A stretch of DNA of 64,000 nt from Mycobacterium sp. OTB74. Lineage in GTDB: Bacteria; Actinomycetota; Actinomycetes; Mycobacteriales; Mycobacteriaceae. Location: the NCBI RefSeq assembly GCF_029892685.1, contig NZ_JARXVD010000018.1, forward strand, positions 81,059 through 145,058, written 5' to 3'. Both the position numbers and the translations under genes were made by a program. Shown piece by piece: positions 1 to 9,250 of the stretch. Position 1 is the first letter of the stretch. Every line of letters begins with the position of its first letter. The notes under the pieces are model-generated. The model worked only from the letters and a program-made list of their open reading frames with translations, was not told the DNA's origin and ran no database searches.

Positions 1-1
1 C

Positions 2-952
2 ACCGTGGTGGTGAAGCCCGCGCCGGAGACGCCGTTGGACACGCTGTGGGTGGCGCAGATGTGCGAGCAGATCGGCCTGCCAGAAGGTGTGGTGTCGGTG
101 GTGCCGGGCGGTGCAGACGTCGGCGAGGCGCTGGTGCGCCATCCCGGCGTCGACAAGATCGCCTTCACGGGCAATTCGGCCACCGGCCGGCGTATCGCCG
201 CGCTGTGCGGCGAGCAGCTCAAGCGCTACAGCCTGGAACTGGGCGGCAAGTCGGCGGCCATCGTGCTCGACGATGCCCGCATCGACAAGACCGTGGCCGG
301 ACTCAAGATGGCCAGCCTGATGAACAACGGGCAGGCGTGCGTGGCGCAAACCCGGATCCTGGTCAGCGAACGCCGCCACGACGAATTCGTCGACGCACTG
401 GAGCAGATGATGTCCGAACTTGTGGTCGGTGACCCCACCGAACCGGCTACCGACATCGGCCCACTGGTGTCGCGGCGCCAGCAGCAGCGGGTCTGCGACT
501 ACATCCGCTCCGGTAGCGCCGATGGCGCCAAGCTTGTGCTGGGCGGAGACGACAACCCTTGCGGGCGTGGCTGGTACGTACGCCCCACGCTGTTCGCCCG
601 GGCGGACAACGACATGGCCATCGCCCGCGAGGAGATCTTCGGCCCCGTGCTGACCGTCATCCCGTACGCCGACGAGGCCGACGCCATCCGTATCGCCAAC
701 GACAGTGAGTTCGGACTGGCCGGCTCGGTGTGGACCCGTGACGTCGCACACGGGCTTGAGGTGTCCGGGCAGGTACGGACCGGCACCTTCGGCATCAACA
801 TGTACATGCTCGACATCTCCAGTCCCTTTGGGGGTTTCAAGCAATCGGGCATCGGCCGCGAGTTCGGCGAGGAAGGCCTGGCCGAATACACCGAACTGCA
901 ATCCGTCGTCAGTGCGGGAAAACTGCCGGACCTCGAGGGGGGACACGAATGA
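2..952 (+). CDS. Aldehyde dehydrogenase, C-terminal part (cut by window edge)
   Basis: NAD(P)-dependent aldehyde dehydrogenase that would oxidise an aldehyde to its acid. The reading frame is open at the left edge, so the N-terminal part of the Rossmann domain is missing. Visible family marks are the cofactor-site motif FTGNSATG, the general-base glutamate in LELGGKS (fragment residue about 78) and the nucleophilic cysteine in NGQACV (about 112). The C-terminal end has the usual PFGGFKQSGIGRE segment. Its stop overlaps the ATG of hyuB by 4 bp, so it is co-translated with the hydantoinase genes and probably oxidises a product of that pathway. The substrate cannot be read from sequence. Confidence 0.93.
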   Translation, partial: TVVVKPAPETPLDTLWVAQMCEQIGLPEGVVSVVPGGADVGEALVRHPGVDKIAFTGNSATGRRIAALCGEQLKRYSLELGGKSAAIVLDDARIDKTVAGLKMASLMNNGQACVAQTRILVSERRHDEFVDALEQMMSELVVGDPTEPATDIGPLVSRRQQQRVCDYIRSGSADGAKLVLGGDDNPCGRGWYVRPTLFARADNDMAIAREEIFGPVLTVIPYADEADAIRIANDSEFGLAGSVWTRDVAHGLEVSGQVRTGTFGINMYMLDISSPFGGFKQSGIGREFGEEGLAEYTELQSVVSAGKLPDLEGGHE

Positions 953-2691
953 CCGAGAACACCGTGGACAACGTGACGGCCAGCGTCATCCGGTCGGCGA
1001 TGGAGACCATCTGCTTCGAGATGGCCACCTACGTCTCACGGACCGCAACCACGCCCATCCTCAATCAGTCCAATGAGCGCAATGCCACCATCCTCGATGC
1101 GACGGGCAAGCTCGCCGCGCTGTCGGTGGGCATCCCGCAGTTCATGTTGTCCTCAACGCTGCCAGTGCGTTTCGCAGCGGAGTTCTTCGAGGGCGAGCTG
1201 TATCCCGGCGACGTGATCCTGGCCAACGACCCCTATCACGGTGGCGGCCACCTGCCCGACGTGAACGTCTTCTCACCGGTGTTCGGACCGGATGGGGAGT
1301 TGGTGCTGTTCGCCTCCATCCAGTGCCACCACGGTGACACCGGTGGTGCGATGGCCGGCGGATACAACGTGTTCGCCAAGGACATCTGGAGCGAGGGGGT
1401 GCGCTACCCGTTGCTCAAGATCGTCGAAGCCGGCAGGGAACGTCGCGATGTCGTGCTGACCATGCGCGCCAACAACCGGCTGCCCGGTTTCATCGGGGAT
1501 CTGCGCTCGCAGGTAGGGGCCGCGCAACTCGGTGCGCGGCGGCTGACCGACATGATCGCCGAATACGGCGTGAAAACCGTTGATGGAGCGGTGAAATGGT
1601 CGGTCGATGACGCCACCCGACGATTCTCCGCCGAGATCGCCCGGTGGCCCGACGGCACCTACGAGGCTGACGCTTATTGCGACTCCGACCCGGCCGGCAA
1701 CCAGGATCTGCATGTGCACGTTGCCATCACCGTTCAAGGAGATCGGCTGGTGATTGATTTCGAAGGCTCCGACACCCGCCCGGAGATCAACGGTTGGTCG
1801 ACGTTCGGCAACACCCGCGGCAACGTGATCGCGCAGCTGGCCACCCTGGTCGACCCGTCGATACCCAAGAACGAGGGCTTCTTCAACTGCATTGATCTGC
1901 GGGTGCCGGAGGGCTGCTGCCTGAATCCTGTTGAAGGTAAACCGGTTTCCAGTGGTACCCACCATCCCGGTGTCGAGGTGGGAGACGCGATCGCGATAGC
2001 GATGAGCCAGATCATCCCGGACCGGTGCTGCCCGCAGGCCTACAAATTCGGCAGTCCCCGGCAGATGTGGGGAGACCAAGACCCTCGCACCGGCAAGTCG
2101 TTCTTCGACCATGGCGGTGAGGTCAGTGCGGGGTGGGTCAGTGCTGCCCGCGGGACCGACGGCTGGGGTGCGCTGTCGGCGTCCAATGGCAACCTCATCA
2201 AGGCCAGTGCCGAGATCAATGAACAGTTGTTCCCGCACATCCTTCGTGGCCGTAATTACCGCACCGACTCCGGTGGGCCGGGGCAGTGGCGCGGTGGGTG
2301 CGGCAGTCACTTCGTCAAAGAAGTGCGTACCCCTACGCAGGTGAACCAATACGTCGTCAACCAACGGCACACCCACCCGGGCATCGCCGGCGGGCACAAC
2401 GGCGCCCCCGATCACTGTGTGGTCGGGACAGAGGTTGTCGACCCCGCGGTTTCGGGTCTGCCGCTGCAGGCCGGTGAGCGCATCGTCTACGACTTCGGTG
2501 GCGGGGGCGGCTGGGGTGACCCACTGCTGCGCGACCCGCAGGCCGTGCTCGATGACGTGTGGGACGAATACGTCTCTGTCGGCGGTGCCCTGCGCGACTA
2601 CGGCGTCGTGATCACCGGATCACTGGCGGACATGACCCTGGCCGTCGACCTTGAGGCAACCAAACTCGAACGGAAGCAACGCAACTCATGA
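949..2691 (+). CDS. hyuB: Hydantoinase B / N-methylhydantoinase beta-type subunit
   Basis: 580 aa, typical for HyuB-family proteins, which pair with an ATP-using HyuA subunit to hydrolyse cyclic amides such as hydantoins or 5-oxoproline; related subunits occur in acetone carboxylases. Family segments visible are NDPYHGGGHLPDV, HHGDTGG, a central GNTRGN/HHPGVEVGD region and a C-terminal GGGGGWGDP. The ATG overlaps the preceding dehydrogenase stop (ATGA), and its own stop overlaps the hyuA start in the same way, so the three genes form one translationally coupled operon. Substrate specificity in this family is not predictable from sequence, so the name is a family assignment. Confidence 0.88.
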   Translation: MTENTVDNVTASVIRSAMETICFEMATYVSRTATTPILNQSNERNATILDATGKLAALSVGIPQFMLSSTLPVRFAAEFFEGELYPGDVILANDPYHGGGHLPDVNVFSPVFGPDGELVLFASIQCHHGDTGGAMAGGYNVFAKDIWSEGVRYPLLKIVEAGRERRDVVLTMRANNRLPGFIGDLRSQVGAAQLGARRLTDMIAEYGVKTVDGAVKWSVDDATRRFSAEIARWPDGTYEADAYCDSDPAGNQDLHVHVAITVQGDRLVIDFEGSDTRPEINGWSTFGNTRGNVIAQLATLVDPSIPKNEGFFNCIDLRVPEGCCLNPVEGKPVSSGTHHPGVEVGDAIAIAMSQIIPDRCCPQAYKFGSPRQMWGDQDPRTGKSFFDHGGEVSAGWVSAARGTDGWGALSASNGNLIKASAEINEQLFPHILRGRNYRTDSGGPGQWRGGCGSHFVKEVRTPTQVNQYVVNQRHTHPGIAGGHNGAPDHCVVGTEVVDPAVSGLPLQAGERIVYDFGGGGGWGDPLLRDPQAVLDDVWDEYVSVGGALRDYGVVITGSLADMTLAVDLEATKLERKQRNS

Positions 2692-4742
2692 CGGAATCTA
2701 CCGGCGACTACCGGATCGGCGTCGACGTCGGCGGCACCTTCACCGACTGTGTGTTGCGCCGTCCAGACGGTGCGGTGGTGATGGACAAGGTGCCGACCAC
2801 GCCGCGCGACCAGAGTGAGGGAGTACTGGCAGGCATCACCAGGCTGGCCGACGCGGAGAACATCTCGGTGCAGGAGCTGCTGAGCCGCACCCGCACCATC
2901 GTGCACGGCACGACTACAGCCGACAACGCGATGATCCAGATGACCGGTGCGCCAACAGGTCTGATCGTCACCCGAGGCTTTCGTGACGAGATCGAATTCC
3001 GGCGATGCTACAAAGAAGACATCTGGGACCCGACGCTGCCGGCGCCCGAACCGATCGCACGGCGCCGGGTCCGCCTCGAGGTCGATGAACGGATGACCGC
3101 CGAGGGTCAGGTGGACACACCGCTCGACGACGAGCAGGTGCGCAAGGCCGCAGCCCGTTTGCGGGCGTTCGGAGTGACCTCGATCGCGATCAGTTTCCTG
3201 CACTCCTACCTCAACCCGGATCATGAACTGCGCGCCCGGGAGATCGTCCTCGATGAATATCCGGACGTCGAGATGATCTCGCTGTCCCACGAGATCATGC
3301 CCAAGCCACCGGAATTCGAGCGCACCTCGACCACACTGGTGAACGCCTACGTCGGTCCGCCGATCGCCGGCTACCTGCAGCGGTTGACCGCCAGACTTGC
3401 CGAGGTCGGCTACCGGCACCAGTTGCTGGTGGCCACCTCAGCAGGCGGCATCGCGACGGCCGACGCCGCTGCCCGACGCGCTGTCGCCACCGTCGGCTCT
3501 GGGCCGACGGGCGGGGTCAGTGCGGCTGCGCGGGCAGCACAGCGGACCGGTATCGGTGACGTTGTCAGCGTCGACATGGGTGGCACCAGCTACGACGTCT
3601 GCCTGATCAGGGGCGGCAAGCCCGAGATCAAGATGGACTGGAACTGGTTCCACCGCTACTGCATCGGACTGCCGATGATCGACATACCGTCGGTAGGTGC
3701 CGGCGGTGGGTCGATCGCCTGGGAGGAAGGCGGAGTCCTGCACGTCGGCCCGCAGTCCGCACAGAGCGAACCCGGGCCGGTGTGCTACGGCCGCGGTGGC
3801 ACTGAACCGACGGTCACCGATGCCGATCTGGTGCTAGGCCGTTTGGCGCCAACAGGTTTCAACAACGGGCGGATGATCTTGGACATCGAGGCCGCCCGAG
3901 CTGCGATCGAAAAGCTCGGCCGCCGAGTGGGTTTGGACGTCGAGGACACCGCTGCGGCCATCGTGCGTCTGGTCGACGCCAACATGACCGATGCGGTACG
4001 CCGGGTTCTGTCGCTGGCCGGGGCCGATCCACGCAAGTTGTCACTGGTGGCATTCGGGGGGATGGGCGGCGTGCATGCAACCACCCAGGCTCGCGAGCTG
4101 GGCATGACACGGGTGGTGATACCCCGGGCGGCAGCCGGGCTCTCCGCACTCGGCCTGCTGACCGCCAACCACGTGATCGACGAGTCGCGCGGTTACATCG
4201 CGCAGTGGGCCGAAGCCGACCGCGCACACCTCGGCCGACTGGCGCGCGAACTGGGTGACAAAGCCCGGGCCGAATTCGCGGTCGCCGGTGTGTCGGAGAG
4301 CCGAATCCAACTGCAATGGTCGCTGCTACTGGTGTATCCGGGACAGACCTTCGACACGGCGATCAGCGTCGAGGACCCGACCGATGTCGAGGCCGCGGTT
4401 GCGGAATTCCATCGCATCAACTCCGAGGCGCGGCTCATCGAGTCCCGCGCGCAGGAGCCCATGGTGCGTGGTCTGCGATTGACCGCGGTGGGCGCGGTGG
4501 AGCAGGCCAACCCGATCACATTGCCGAGCATCACCGACATCGAGCCGCTCGACCACCGCCGGATTCACATCGGCGGCCACTGGCATGACGCCGCGGTGTA
4601 TGACATGGCTGCTGTGCTCCCGGGCGTCACGGTGTGCGGGCCTGCAGCCGTGGTGAGTCCGTTCACGACGGTGATCCTCGGCCCCGGCGAAAACGCGCAT
4701 GCAGACACCGACGGTGACCTGATCATCGAGATCGAAAACTGA
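2688..4742 (+). CDS. hyuA: Hydantoinase A / oxoprolinase ATP-binding subunit
   Basis: 684 aa, the usual size for HyuA. It begins with the actin/hexokinase-like phosphate loop RIGVDVGGTFTD and has the second phosphate motif SVDMGGTSYDV and a C-terminal GGMGGVHA motif, as in ATP-dependent hydantoinases and the N-terminal half of 5-oxoprolinase. It is expected to phosphorylate the cyclic amide for opening by HyuB. It starts inside the hyuB stop (ATGA). No dedicated transporter or regulator is in view; those may lie left of the window. Hydantoinase, oxoprolinase and acetone-carboxylase-like roles all remain possible. Confidence 0.88.
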   Translation: MTESTGDYRIGVDVGGTFTDCVLRRPDGAVVMDKVPTTPRDQSEGVLAGITRLADAENISVQELLSRTRTIVHGTTTADNAMIQMTGAPTGLIVTRGFRDEIEFRRCYKEDIWDPTLPAPEPIARRRVRLEVDERMTAEGQVDTPLDDEQVRKAAARLRAFGVTSIAISFLHSYLNPDHELRAREIVLDEYPDVEMISLSHEIMPKPPEFERTSTTLVNAYVGPPIAGYLQRLTARLAEVGYRHQLLVATSAGGIATADAAARRAVATVGSGPTGGVSAAARAAQRTGIGDVVSVDMGGTSYDVCLIRGGKPEIKMDWNWFHRYCIGLPMIDIPSVGAGGGSIAWEEGGVLHVGPQSAQSEPGPVCYGRGGTEPTVTDADLVLGRLAPTGFNNGRMILDIEAARAAIEKLGRRVGLDVEDTAAAIVRLVDANMTDAVRRVLSLAGADPRKLSLVAFGGMGGVHATTQARELGMTRVVIPRAAAGLSALGLLTANHVIDESRGYIAQWAEADRAHLGRLARELGDKARAEFAVAGVSESRIQLQWSLLLVYPGQTFDTAISVEDPTDVEAAVAEFHRINSEARLIESRAQEPMVRGLRLTAVGAVEQANPITLPSITDIEPLDHRRIHIGGHWHDAAVYDMAAVLPGVTVCGPAAVVSPFTTVILGPGENAHADTDGDLIIEIEN

Positions 4743-4774
4743 CGCGACCTGGAATGCCTAACCGCTGCAACACA

Positions 4775-5761
4775 TTATCCGCATGCCCTGGCACAGCTCC
4801 CGGATATCCGTCCTAGGACGGTGGTCGCTTCGCGCTCCATTCGTTCCAGAACTGCGGCCGCGACGGGGTGGTCGTGGATGATGCCGATGCCTTCACCGAT
4901 GTGGATGTCGGCGGTATCGAAGTCCGCCGTGTCGACCGCTGCGCGGTAATCACGTTGAACATCAAGCAGATTGGCCCGCAACGCGTCCTCGTTGCCGTAC
5001 CAGCGACCGACGAAGTCGTTGCGCAGTGCGCGCCCACCGTAGCCCTGCGGCCAGGGATATCCGCGCACGATGTCGTACACCATGGAACGCACCGTGTCAT
5101 CCGAGCCCGCGGCAAGAGCGCGATCGCGCGCAACCATTGACACGGGCGATTCCTGCGCCGCCCACAGCCGCGATCCGACGACGGCGCCGTCCGCGCCCAG
5201 CGAGAGTGCCGCTGCCAGACCGCGCCCATCGGCCACGCCGCCGGCCGCGAGCACCAGGGTGTCCGGGGCCCGCTCGGTGACCAGGTCCGCGATCTCGGGA
5301 ACCAGCGTGAAGGTGGAACGGACGCCCTTACCGTGCCCGCCCGCTTCGCCACCTTGAGCCACCAGCACCTCGGCGCCCAGGTCGATACCCCGGCGCGCCT
5401 CTTCCAGATCGTTGACCTGGTTGATGAACGGAATTTTCGCGGCATGTATCCGGTCGGCGAAAGGAGCCGGATCGCCGAAGGACAACATCAGAGCCGCAGG
5501 GTTGCGGGCCAGAACCAGGTCCAGCAGTTCGGGCCGCTCGGCCAGCTTCCAGGCGATGAAACCGACCCCGATGCGGGTGTCTGCCGCTGCGGCGAATTGT
5601 GCATCGAGCCACCCGCTGTCGCCGTAGCCGGCGCCCAGGACTCCGAGGCCGCCGGCGCGGGTGACCGCGGTGGCCAGGCGGGCATCGGCGAATTTGTCCA
5701 TGGGTGCCAACAGGATCGGCACCGTTAGTCCGAACCTCGACGTGAGTCGTGTGGTGATCAT
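4775..5761 (-). CDS. Nitronate monooxygenase-family FMN enzyme
   Basis: 328 aa TIM-barrel protein of the nitronate monooxygenase (formerly 2-nitropropane dioxygenase) family. It opens with the family start FGLTVPILLAPM. It has AQGGEAGGH in the middle and AAGGVADGRG followed by GADGAVVGSRLWAA, the FMN phosphate-binding part. Members oxidise alkyl nitronates with FMN and oxygen, but some are enoyl-ACP-reductase-like or quinone reductases, so the substrate is open. It starts 7 bp after the tautomerase stop, giving a two-gene minus-strand operon that converges on hyuA. Confidence 0.85.
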   Translation of the reverse strand: MITTRLTSRFGLTVPILLAPMDKFADARLATAVTRAGGLGVLGAGYGDSGWLDAQFAAAADTRIGVGFIAWKLAERPELLDLVLARNPAALMLSFGDPAPFADRIHAAKIPFINQVNDLEEARRGIDLGAEVLVAQGGEAGGHGKGVRSTFTLVPEIADLVTERAPDTLVLAAGGVADGRGLAAALSLGADGAVVGSRLWAAQESPVSMVARDRALAAGSDDTVRSMVYDIVRGYPWPQGYGGRALRNDFVGRWYGNEDALRANLLDVQRDYRAAVDTADFDTADIHIGEGIGIIHDHPVAAAVLERMEREATTVLGRISGSCARACG

Positions 5762-5768
5762 CGAAACC

Positions 5769-6161
5769 TCAGACCAGTTCGCCTGTGAGGAACTGCGCGC
5801 GTCCTTCGCCGAAAGACCAATCAGCGTCGCTGTTTTCGGTGATCGACACGATCAGGTCCGCGGCATCCAGGCCACAGTCGCGATGCAGATTCTTGGCCAG
5901 CAATTCGTAGAACCGTTGTTTCTGCTCTGCGGTGCGACGACGGCTGACCATCTGGATGATCACCAGCTTGTCGGATCGCTCGATTCCCAGTCCGGTGTCC
6001 AGCGCGACAACCTCATCGGGGTCGCGGACGTCGACGATCTGGTACCGGTCACCCTCGGGGACGTCGAACGCTGTTACGACAGCCTGGTGCGCACTGTCGA
6101 GCAGCTGACGGATCTCTTCGGGGGTCCGGCCCCGGATGACGGTGAAGTTCAACAGTGGCAT
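5769..6161 (-). CDS. Tautomerase-family protein
   Basis: 130 aa. Removal of the initiator Met would expose Pro-1, the catalytic base of the 4-oxalocrotonate tautomerase superfamily (MPLLNF). The length, about twice a 4-OT subunit, fits the Tautomerase_2 type. The frame stays open upstream, but this ATG is chosen because it creates the Pro-1 N-terminus and follows a good AAAGGTGG ribosome site. It is the first gene of an operon with the nitronate monooxygenase-like gene, suggesting a joint role in clearing reactive carbonyl or nitro compounds; that is inference from pairing only. Confidence 0.8.
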   Translation of the reverse strand: MPLLNFTVIRGRTPEEIRQLLDSAHQAVVTAFDVPEGDRYQIVDVRDPDEVVALDTGLGIERSDKLVIIQMVSRRRTAEQKQRFYELLAKNLHRDCGLDAADLIVSITENSDADWSFGEGRAQFLTGELV

Positions 6162-6200
6162 GACCGCCCACCTTTCTTTATATCCTGCCTGCTCTAACGT

Positions 6201-6215
6201 CGTTGACACACAACG
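6201..6215. promoter_or_regulatory. Small inverted repeat upstream of the tautomerase operon
   Basis: CGTTG-ACACA-CAACG, 5-bp arms around a 5-bp centre, about 40 bp upstream of the tautomerase start. TATAAA lies between it and the ribosome site on the minus strand. It could be an operator, but the arms are short enough to arise by chance. Confidence 0.25.
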
Positions 6216-6301
6216 TATTGCGATTGCGGGACAACGGCCACGACCAAGATCCTCGAAGCTGGTAGCAAGAATCTCCGACTGCGTTCGCAGGGACCCGTCG
6301 C

Positions 6302-6817
6302 CTACGGCGAAACGGCAGTGTTGCTCTGGAGCAACAGATCCCGGGTGATCTCCATATGCCCGACATGCTGGGCGATGTCTTGGAGGATGTGCAACAGGGT
6401 CCATTCGGGCGTGGCAGTGGCGAGTACCGCGGCGCGGGTGGTGCCGCCTCGGATTCCGTCGGCGAGTTCGCGGTCTCGGATGCCATCGGTGACCGCCACC
6501 TCGACCCAGCCGGGAAGCCGTTGTTGCAGGGCGGTCAACCGACCCAACAGTTCATCGACCGTCCCGGTGGCGGTGAACTCGGCCGATCGATCTCGCGGAA
6601 TCCGTTGGCCCGCAATGAAAGAGCCTGCCCAGTAGTCGACCACGCCAATGCAGTGATTGACGATGGCATAGCAACTGTTGGCGCCGGGCAGGTCAGGCCG
6701 GAGATTGGCCAGGTCGTCGCCGAGGACGGTGAGGATGTCAGCCATCGCTGTGAAACATTCGGCCGAAATTGCCAGCATCGCCTGTGCGAGGGGATGCTGG
6801 CCTTCGACGTGAGTCAC
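6302..6817 (-). CDS. DinB-like four-helix metal-dependent protein (DUF664 type)
   Basis: 171 aa, all-helical, matching the DinB/mycothiol-dependent maleylpyruvate isomerase-like superfamily. The three metal-binding histidines expected in that fold are visible: one in IVNHCIGVVDYW near residue 54 and two in the C-terminal helix HILQDIAQHVGHMEI. In actinobacteria many such proteins use mycothiol as cofactor, but no substrate can be named. The GTG start lies 2 bp after the sigA stop, so it is probably translated from the sigA message. Linkage of this small enzyme to the principal sigma factor is the most notable thing about it. Confidence 0.78.
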   Translation of the reverse strand: MTHVEGQHPLAQAMLAISAECFTAMADILTVLGDDLANLRPDLPGANSCYAIVNHCIGVVDYWAGSFIAGQRIPRDRSAEFTATGTVDELLGRLTALQQRLPGWVEVAVTDGIRDRELADGIRGGTTRAAVLATATPEWTLLHILQDIAQHVGHMEITRDLLLQSNTAVSP

Positions 6818-6819
6818 GG

Positions 6820-8289
6820 CTAGTCGAGGTAGTCGCGCAGCACCTGGGAGCGCGACGGGTGCCGCAGCTTGCTCATGGTCTTCGACTCGATCTGACGGAT
6901 GCGCTCACGCGTGACGCCGTAGACCTGACCGATCTCGTCGAGGGTACGGGGCTGACCGTCAGTCAGACCGAACCGCAGCCGGACCACGCCGGCCTCGCGC
7001 TCGGACAGCGTCTCCAGCACCGACTGCAGCTGATCCTGCAGCAGCGTGAAGGACACCGCGTCCACGGCGACAACAGCTTCGGAGTCCTCGATGAAGTCAC
7101 CGAGCTGGCTGTCGCCCTCGTCGCCGATGGTCTGGTCGAGCGAGATGGGCTCACGCGCGTACTGCTGGATCTCCAGCACCTTCTCCGGCGTGATGTCCAT
7201 CTCCTTGGCCAGCTCTTCAGGTGTGGGCTCGCGGCCCAGATCCTGGAGCAGCTCACGCTGGATGCGGCCGAGCTTGTTGATCACCTCGACCATGTGCACC
7301 GGGATACGGATGGTGCGGGCCTGGTCGGCCATGGCGCGGGTGATGGCCTGCCGGATCCACCACGTCGCGTAGGTGGAGAATTTGTACCCCTTGGTGTAGT
7401 CGAACTTCTCGACCGCGCGGATCAGGCCCAGGTTGCCTTCCTGGATCAGGTCCAGGAACGCCATGCCGCGGCCGGTGTAGCGCTTGGCCAGCGACACCAC
7501 CAGACGCAGGTTGGCTTCGAGCAGGTGGTTCTTCGCGCGGTCACCGTCGCGGCAGATCCACTGGTAATCGCGCCGTTGCGCGGTGGTGAGCTTCTCGCCC
7601 TTCTCGGCGAACTCGAGCATCAGCTGGGTGCAGTACAGGCCGGCCTCGATGCGCTTGGCCAGCTCGACCTCTTCCTCGGCATTGAGCAGCGCGACCTTGC
7701 CGATCTGCTTGAGGTAGGCGCGGACCGAGTCAGCCGACGCGGTGAGTTCGGCGTCCTTGCGAGCCTGCCGCAGTGCCTCGGATTCCTCTTCGTCCCAGAC
7801 GAAGTCGCCGGAGGCCTTGTCCTTCTCACTGGGCTCGTCGGGGGCATCGGCATCGGCGTCGCCCTCGGCGGCCTTGGGCGCGGCTTTGGTGCCGTCCTCG
7901 TTGGCCTCGCTCGCCTCGGCCTCGTCCTCATCCTCGTCGTCATCACTACTGTCACCGGCGTCATCGTCGTCGGTGTCGATGTCGTCGAGTTCCAGGTCGG
8001 CGTCGTCGACGTCCAGATCGTCGCCGGGCTCGGCGACGAGTTCATCGTCGTCGGTGAGCTCGTCAGTGGCCTCGACGGCGTCATCGGGCTTCTTGGTCGA
8101 GTCGGCCGCCTTGCGGGGGGCGCGCTTGGCCGGGGCCTTCGCAGCCGCCTTCTTCGCCGGGGCCTTGGCGGCCTTCTTGGCGGGGGCCTTGGCCGCGGCC
8201 TTCTTCGCGGGGGCCTTGGCTGTGCGCTTTACCGGCTCGTCGGTTGTCTCGCTGGCCTTTGTCGCTGCCACGGCCACCCTTTCGGTCAT
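6820..8289 (-). CDS. sigA: Principal RNA polymerase sigma factor SigA
   Basis: 489 aa group 1 sigma-70 factor; it directs RNA polymerase to housekeeping promoters. Region 1.2 is at about residues 187-220 (DSVRAYLKQIGKVALL). Region 2 is at about 255-330, including the -10 recognition helix YKFSTYATWWIRQA. Region 4 ends the protein with the -35 reading HTH VTRERIRQIESKTMSKLR. The N-terminal 60 residues are a histone-H1-like Lys/Ala/Pro repeat (KAPAKKAA units), followed by an Asp/Glu-rich stretch to about 160. That tail varies in length among mycobacteria (about 466 aa in M. smegmatis, 528 in M. tuberculosis, from memory). The start is the ATG preceding TERVAV. Confidence 0.98.
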   Translation of the reverse strand: MTERVAVAATKASETTDEPVKRTAKAPAKKAAAKAPAKKAAKAPAKKAAAKAPAKRAPRKAADSTKKPDDAVEATDELTDDDELVAEPGDDLDVDDADLELDDIDTDDDDAGDSSDDDEDEDEAEASEANEDGTKAAPKAAEGDADADAPDEPSEKDKASGDFVWDEEESEALRQARKDAELTASADSVRAYLKQIGKVALLNAEEEVELAKRIEAGLYCTQLMLEFAEKGEKLTTAQRRDYQWICRDGDRAKNHLLEANLRLVVSLAKRYTGRGMAFLDLIQEGNLGLIRAVEKFDYTKGYKFSTYATWWIRQAITRAMADQARTIRIPVHMVEVINKLGRIQRELLQDLGREPTPEELAKEMDITPEKVLEIQQYAREPISLDQTIGDEGDSQLGDFIEDSEAVVAVDAVSFTLLQDQLQSVLETLSEREAGVVRLRFGLTDGQPRTLDEIGQVYGVTRERIRQIESKTMSKLRHPSRSQVLRDYLD

Positions 8290-8467
8290 GCGTTAATCCG
8301 GTAGGCGTGGGCGTGCGCCACCGAAATGCGTCGGCTGTCGAATGTTGGCGTCGATCGTTGCGATCGGATGCTCGCCGCTATCCGGTTGCGCGGCCGCCGT
8401 TGACCATTGTAACGACAAGGTGGCCATTAGCCGTACCAGCGGCGGATATCGGTGCGTTGAGGATGCT

Positions 8468-9250
8468 CTACTGCGGGTTTGCCGCGGCCTCGCCGGCCAT
8501 CGCCGCACCGACGATGCCTGCCGAATTCAGCAGGGTGGCCGCGACCACAGGGGTGCGGTTCTTCAGCAGCGGCACCCAATGGTCGGCCTTCTTGCTGATC
8601 CCGCCACCGGCGATGAACAGGTCGGGATAGATCACGTTCTCGACCGCCACCAGCACCTTGGTGACTTCCTCGGTCCACCGTTCGTAGGACCAGCCCTTAC
8701 GTTCCTTCACCGATGACGCGGCACGGTGCTCGGCCTCCTTGCCGCCGACTTCGATGTGCCCGAACTCGGTGTTGGGCAGCAGCACGCCGTTGTGGATCAC
8801 CGCGGAGCCGATGCCAGTGCCGAATGTCAACAACACGACCACACCGTGCACGTCGCGGCCGGCACCGAATTTCTCCTCACCCAGCCCGGCGGCGTCTGCG
8901 TCGTTGAGCACCGTGACGGCCTGGCCGTCCAGCCGGGAGCTGTACATCTCGCGCACATTGGTGCCGATCCAGCTCTTGTCGACGTTGGCCGCGGTCCGCA
9001 CGATGCCGTTGGTCACCACCCCCGGGTAGGTGACGCCCAGTGGTCCGGTCCAGCCGAATTCGCGGACCACGGTGGCGACGGTCTCTGCGACGGCAGCGGG
9101 TGTCGCCGGCTGCGGTGTCGGCAGGCGGAACCGCTCGCTGAGCAGCTGCCCGGTGTCCAGATCGACGATGGCGCCTTTCACACCGGTGCCGCCGACATCG
9201 ATCCCGAATCCCCTGTGCTGCGCAGTGTCGGCGTTGGGGGAGAGAGTCAT
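8468..9250 (-). CDS. ppgK: Polyphosphate glucokinase
   Basis: 260 aa ROK-type kinase that phosphorylates glucose with polyphosphate or ATP to glucose-6-phosphate. The N-terminal phosphate loop GIDVGGTGVKGAIVD, the central LNDADAAGLGE with its catalytic Asp, and TFGTGIGSAVIHNG are characteristic. The inner ATG (TLSPNAD) is chosen because GAGGAG lies just upstream; the longer frame begins with an unrelated-looking extension. As in M. tuberculosis it sits between sigA and suhB, but about 180 bp separates it from sigA, so sigA probably has its own promoter. It is divergent from suhB. Confidence 0.95.
   Translation of the reverse strand: MTLSPNADTAQHRGFGIDVGGTGVKGAIVDLDTGQLLSERFRLPTPQPATPAAVAETVATVVREFGWTGPLGVTYPGVVTNGIVRTAANVDKSWIGTNVREMYSSRLDGQAVTVLNDADAAGLGEEKFGAGRDVHGVVVLLTFGTGIGSAVIHNGVLLPNTEFGHIEVGGKEAEHRAASSVKERKGWSYERWTEEVTKVLVAVENVIYPDLFIAGGGISKKADHWVPLLKNRTPVVAATLLNSAGIVGAAMAGEAAANPQ

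Noticed and set aside
1273..2415. 380-codon minus-strand ORF opposite hyuB
   Set aside because: Antisense shadow; hyuB on the plus strand has clear family motifs and coupled neighbours.
6769..8304. 511-codon plus-strand ORF opposite sigA
   Set aside because: It is the antisense shadow of sigA in a high-GC genome; the product is Val/Leu/Gly-rich low complexity with no domain.
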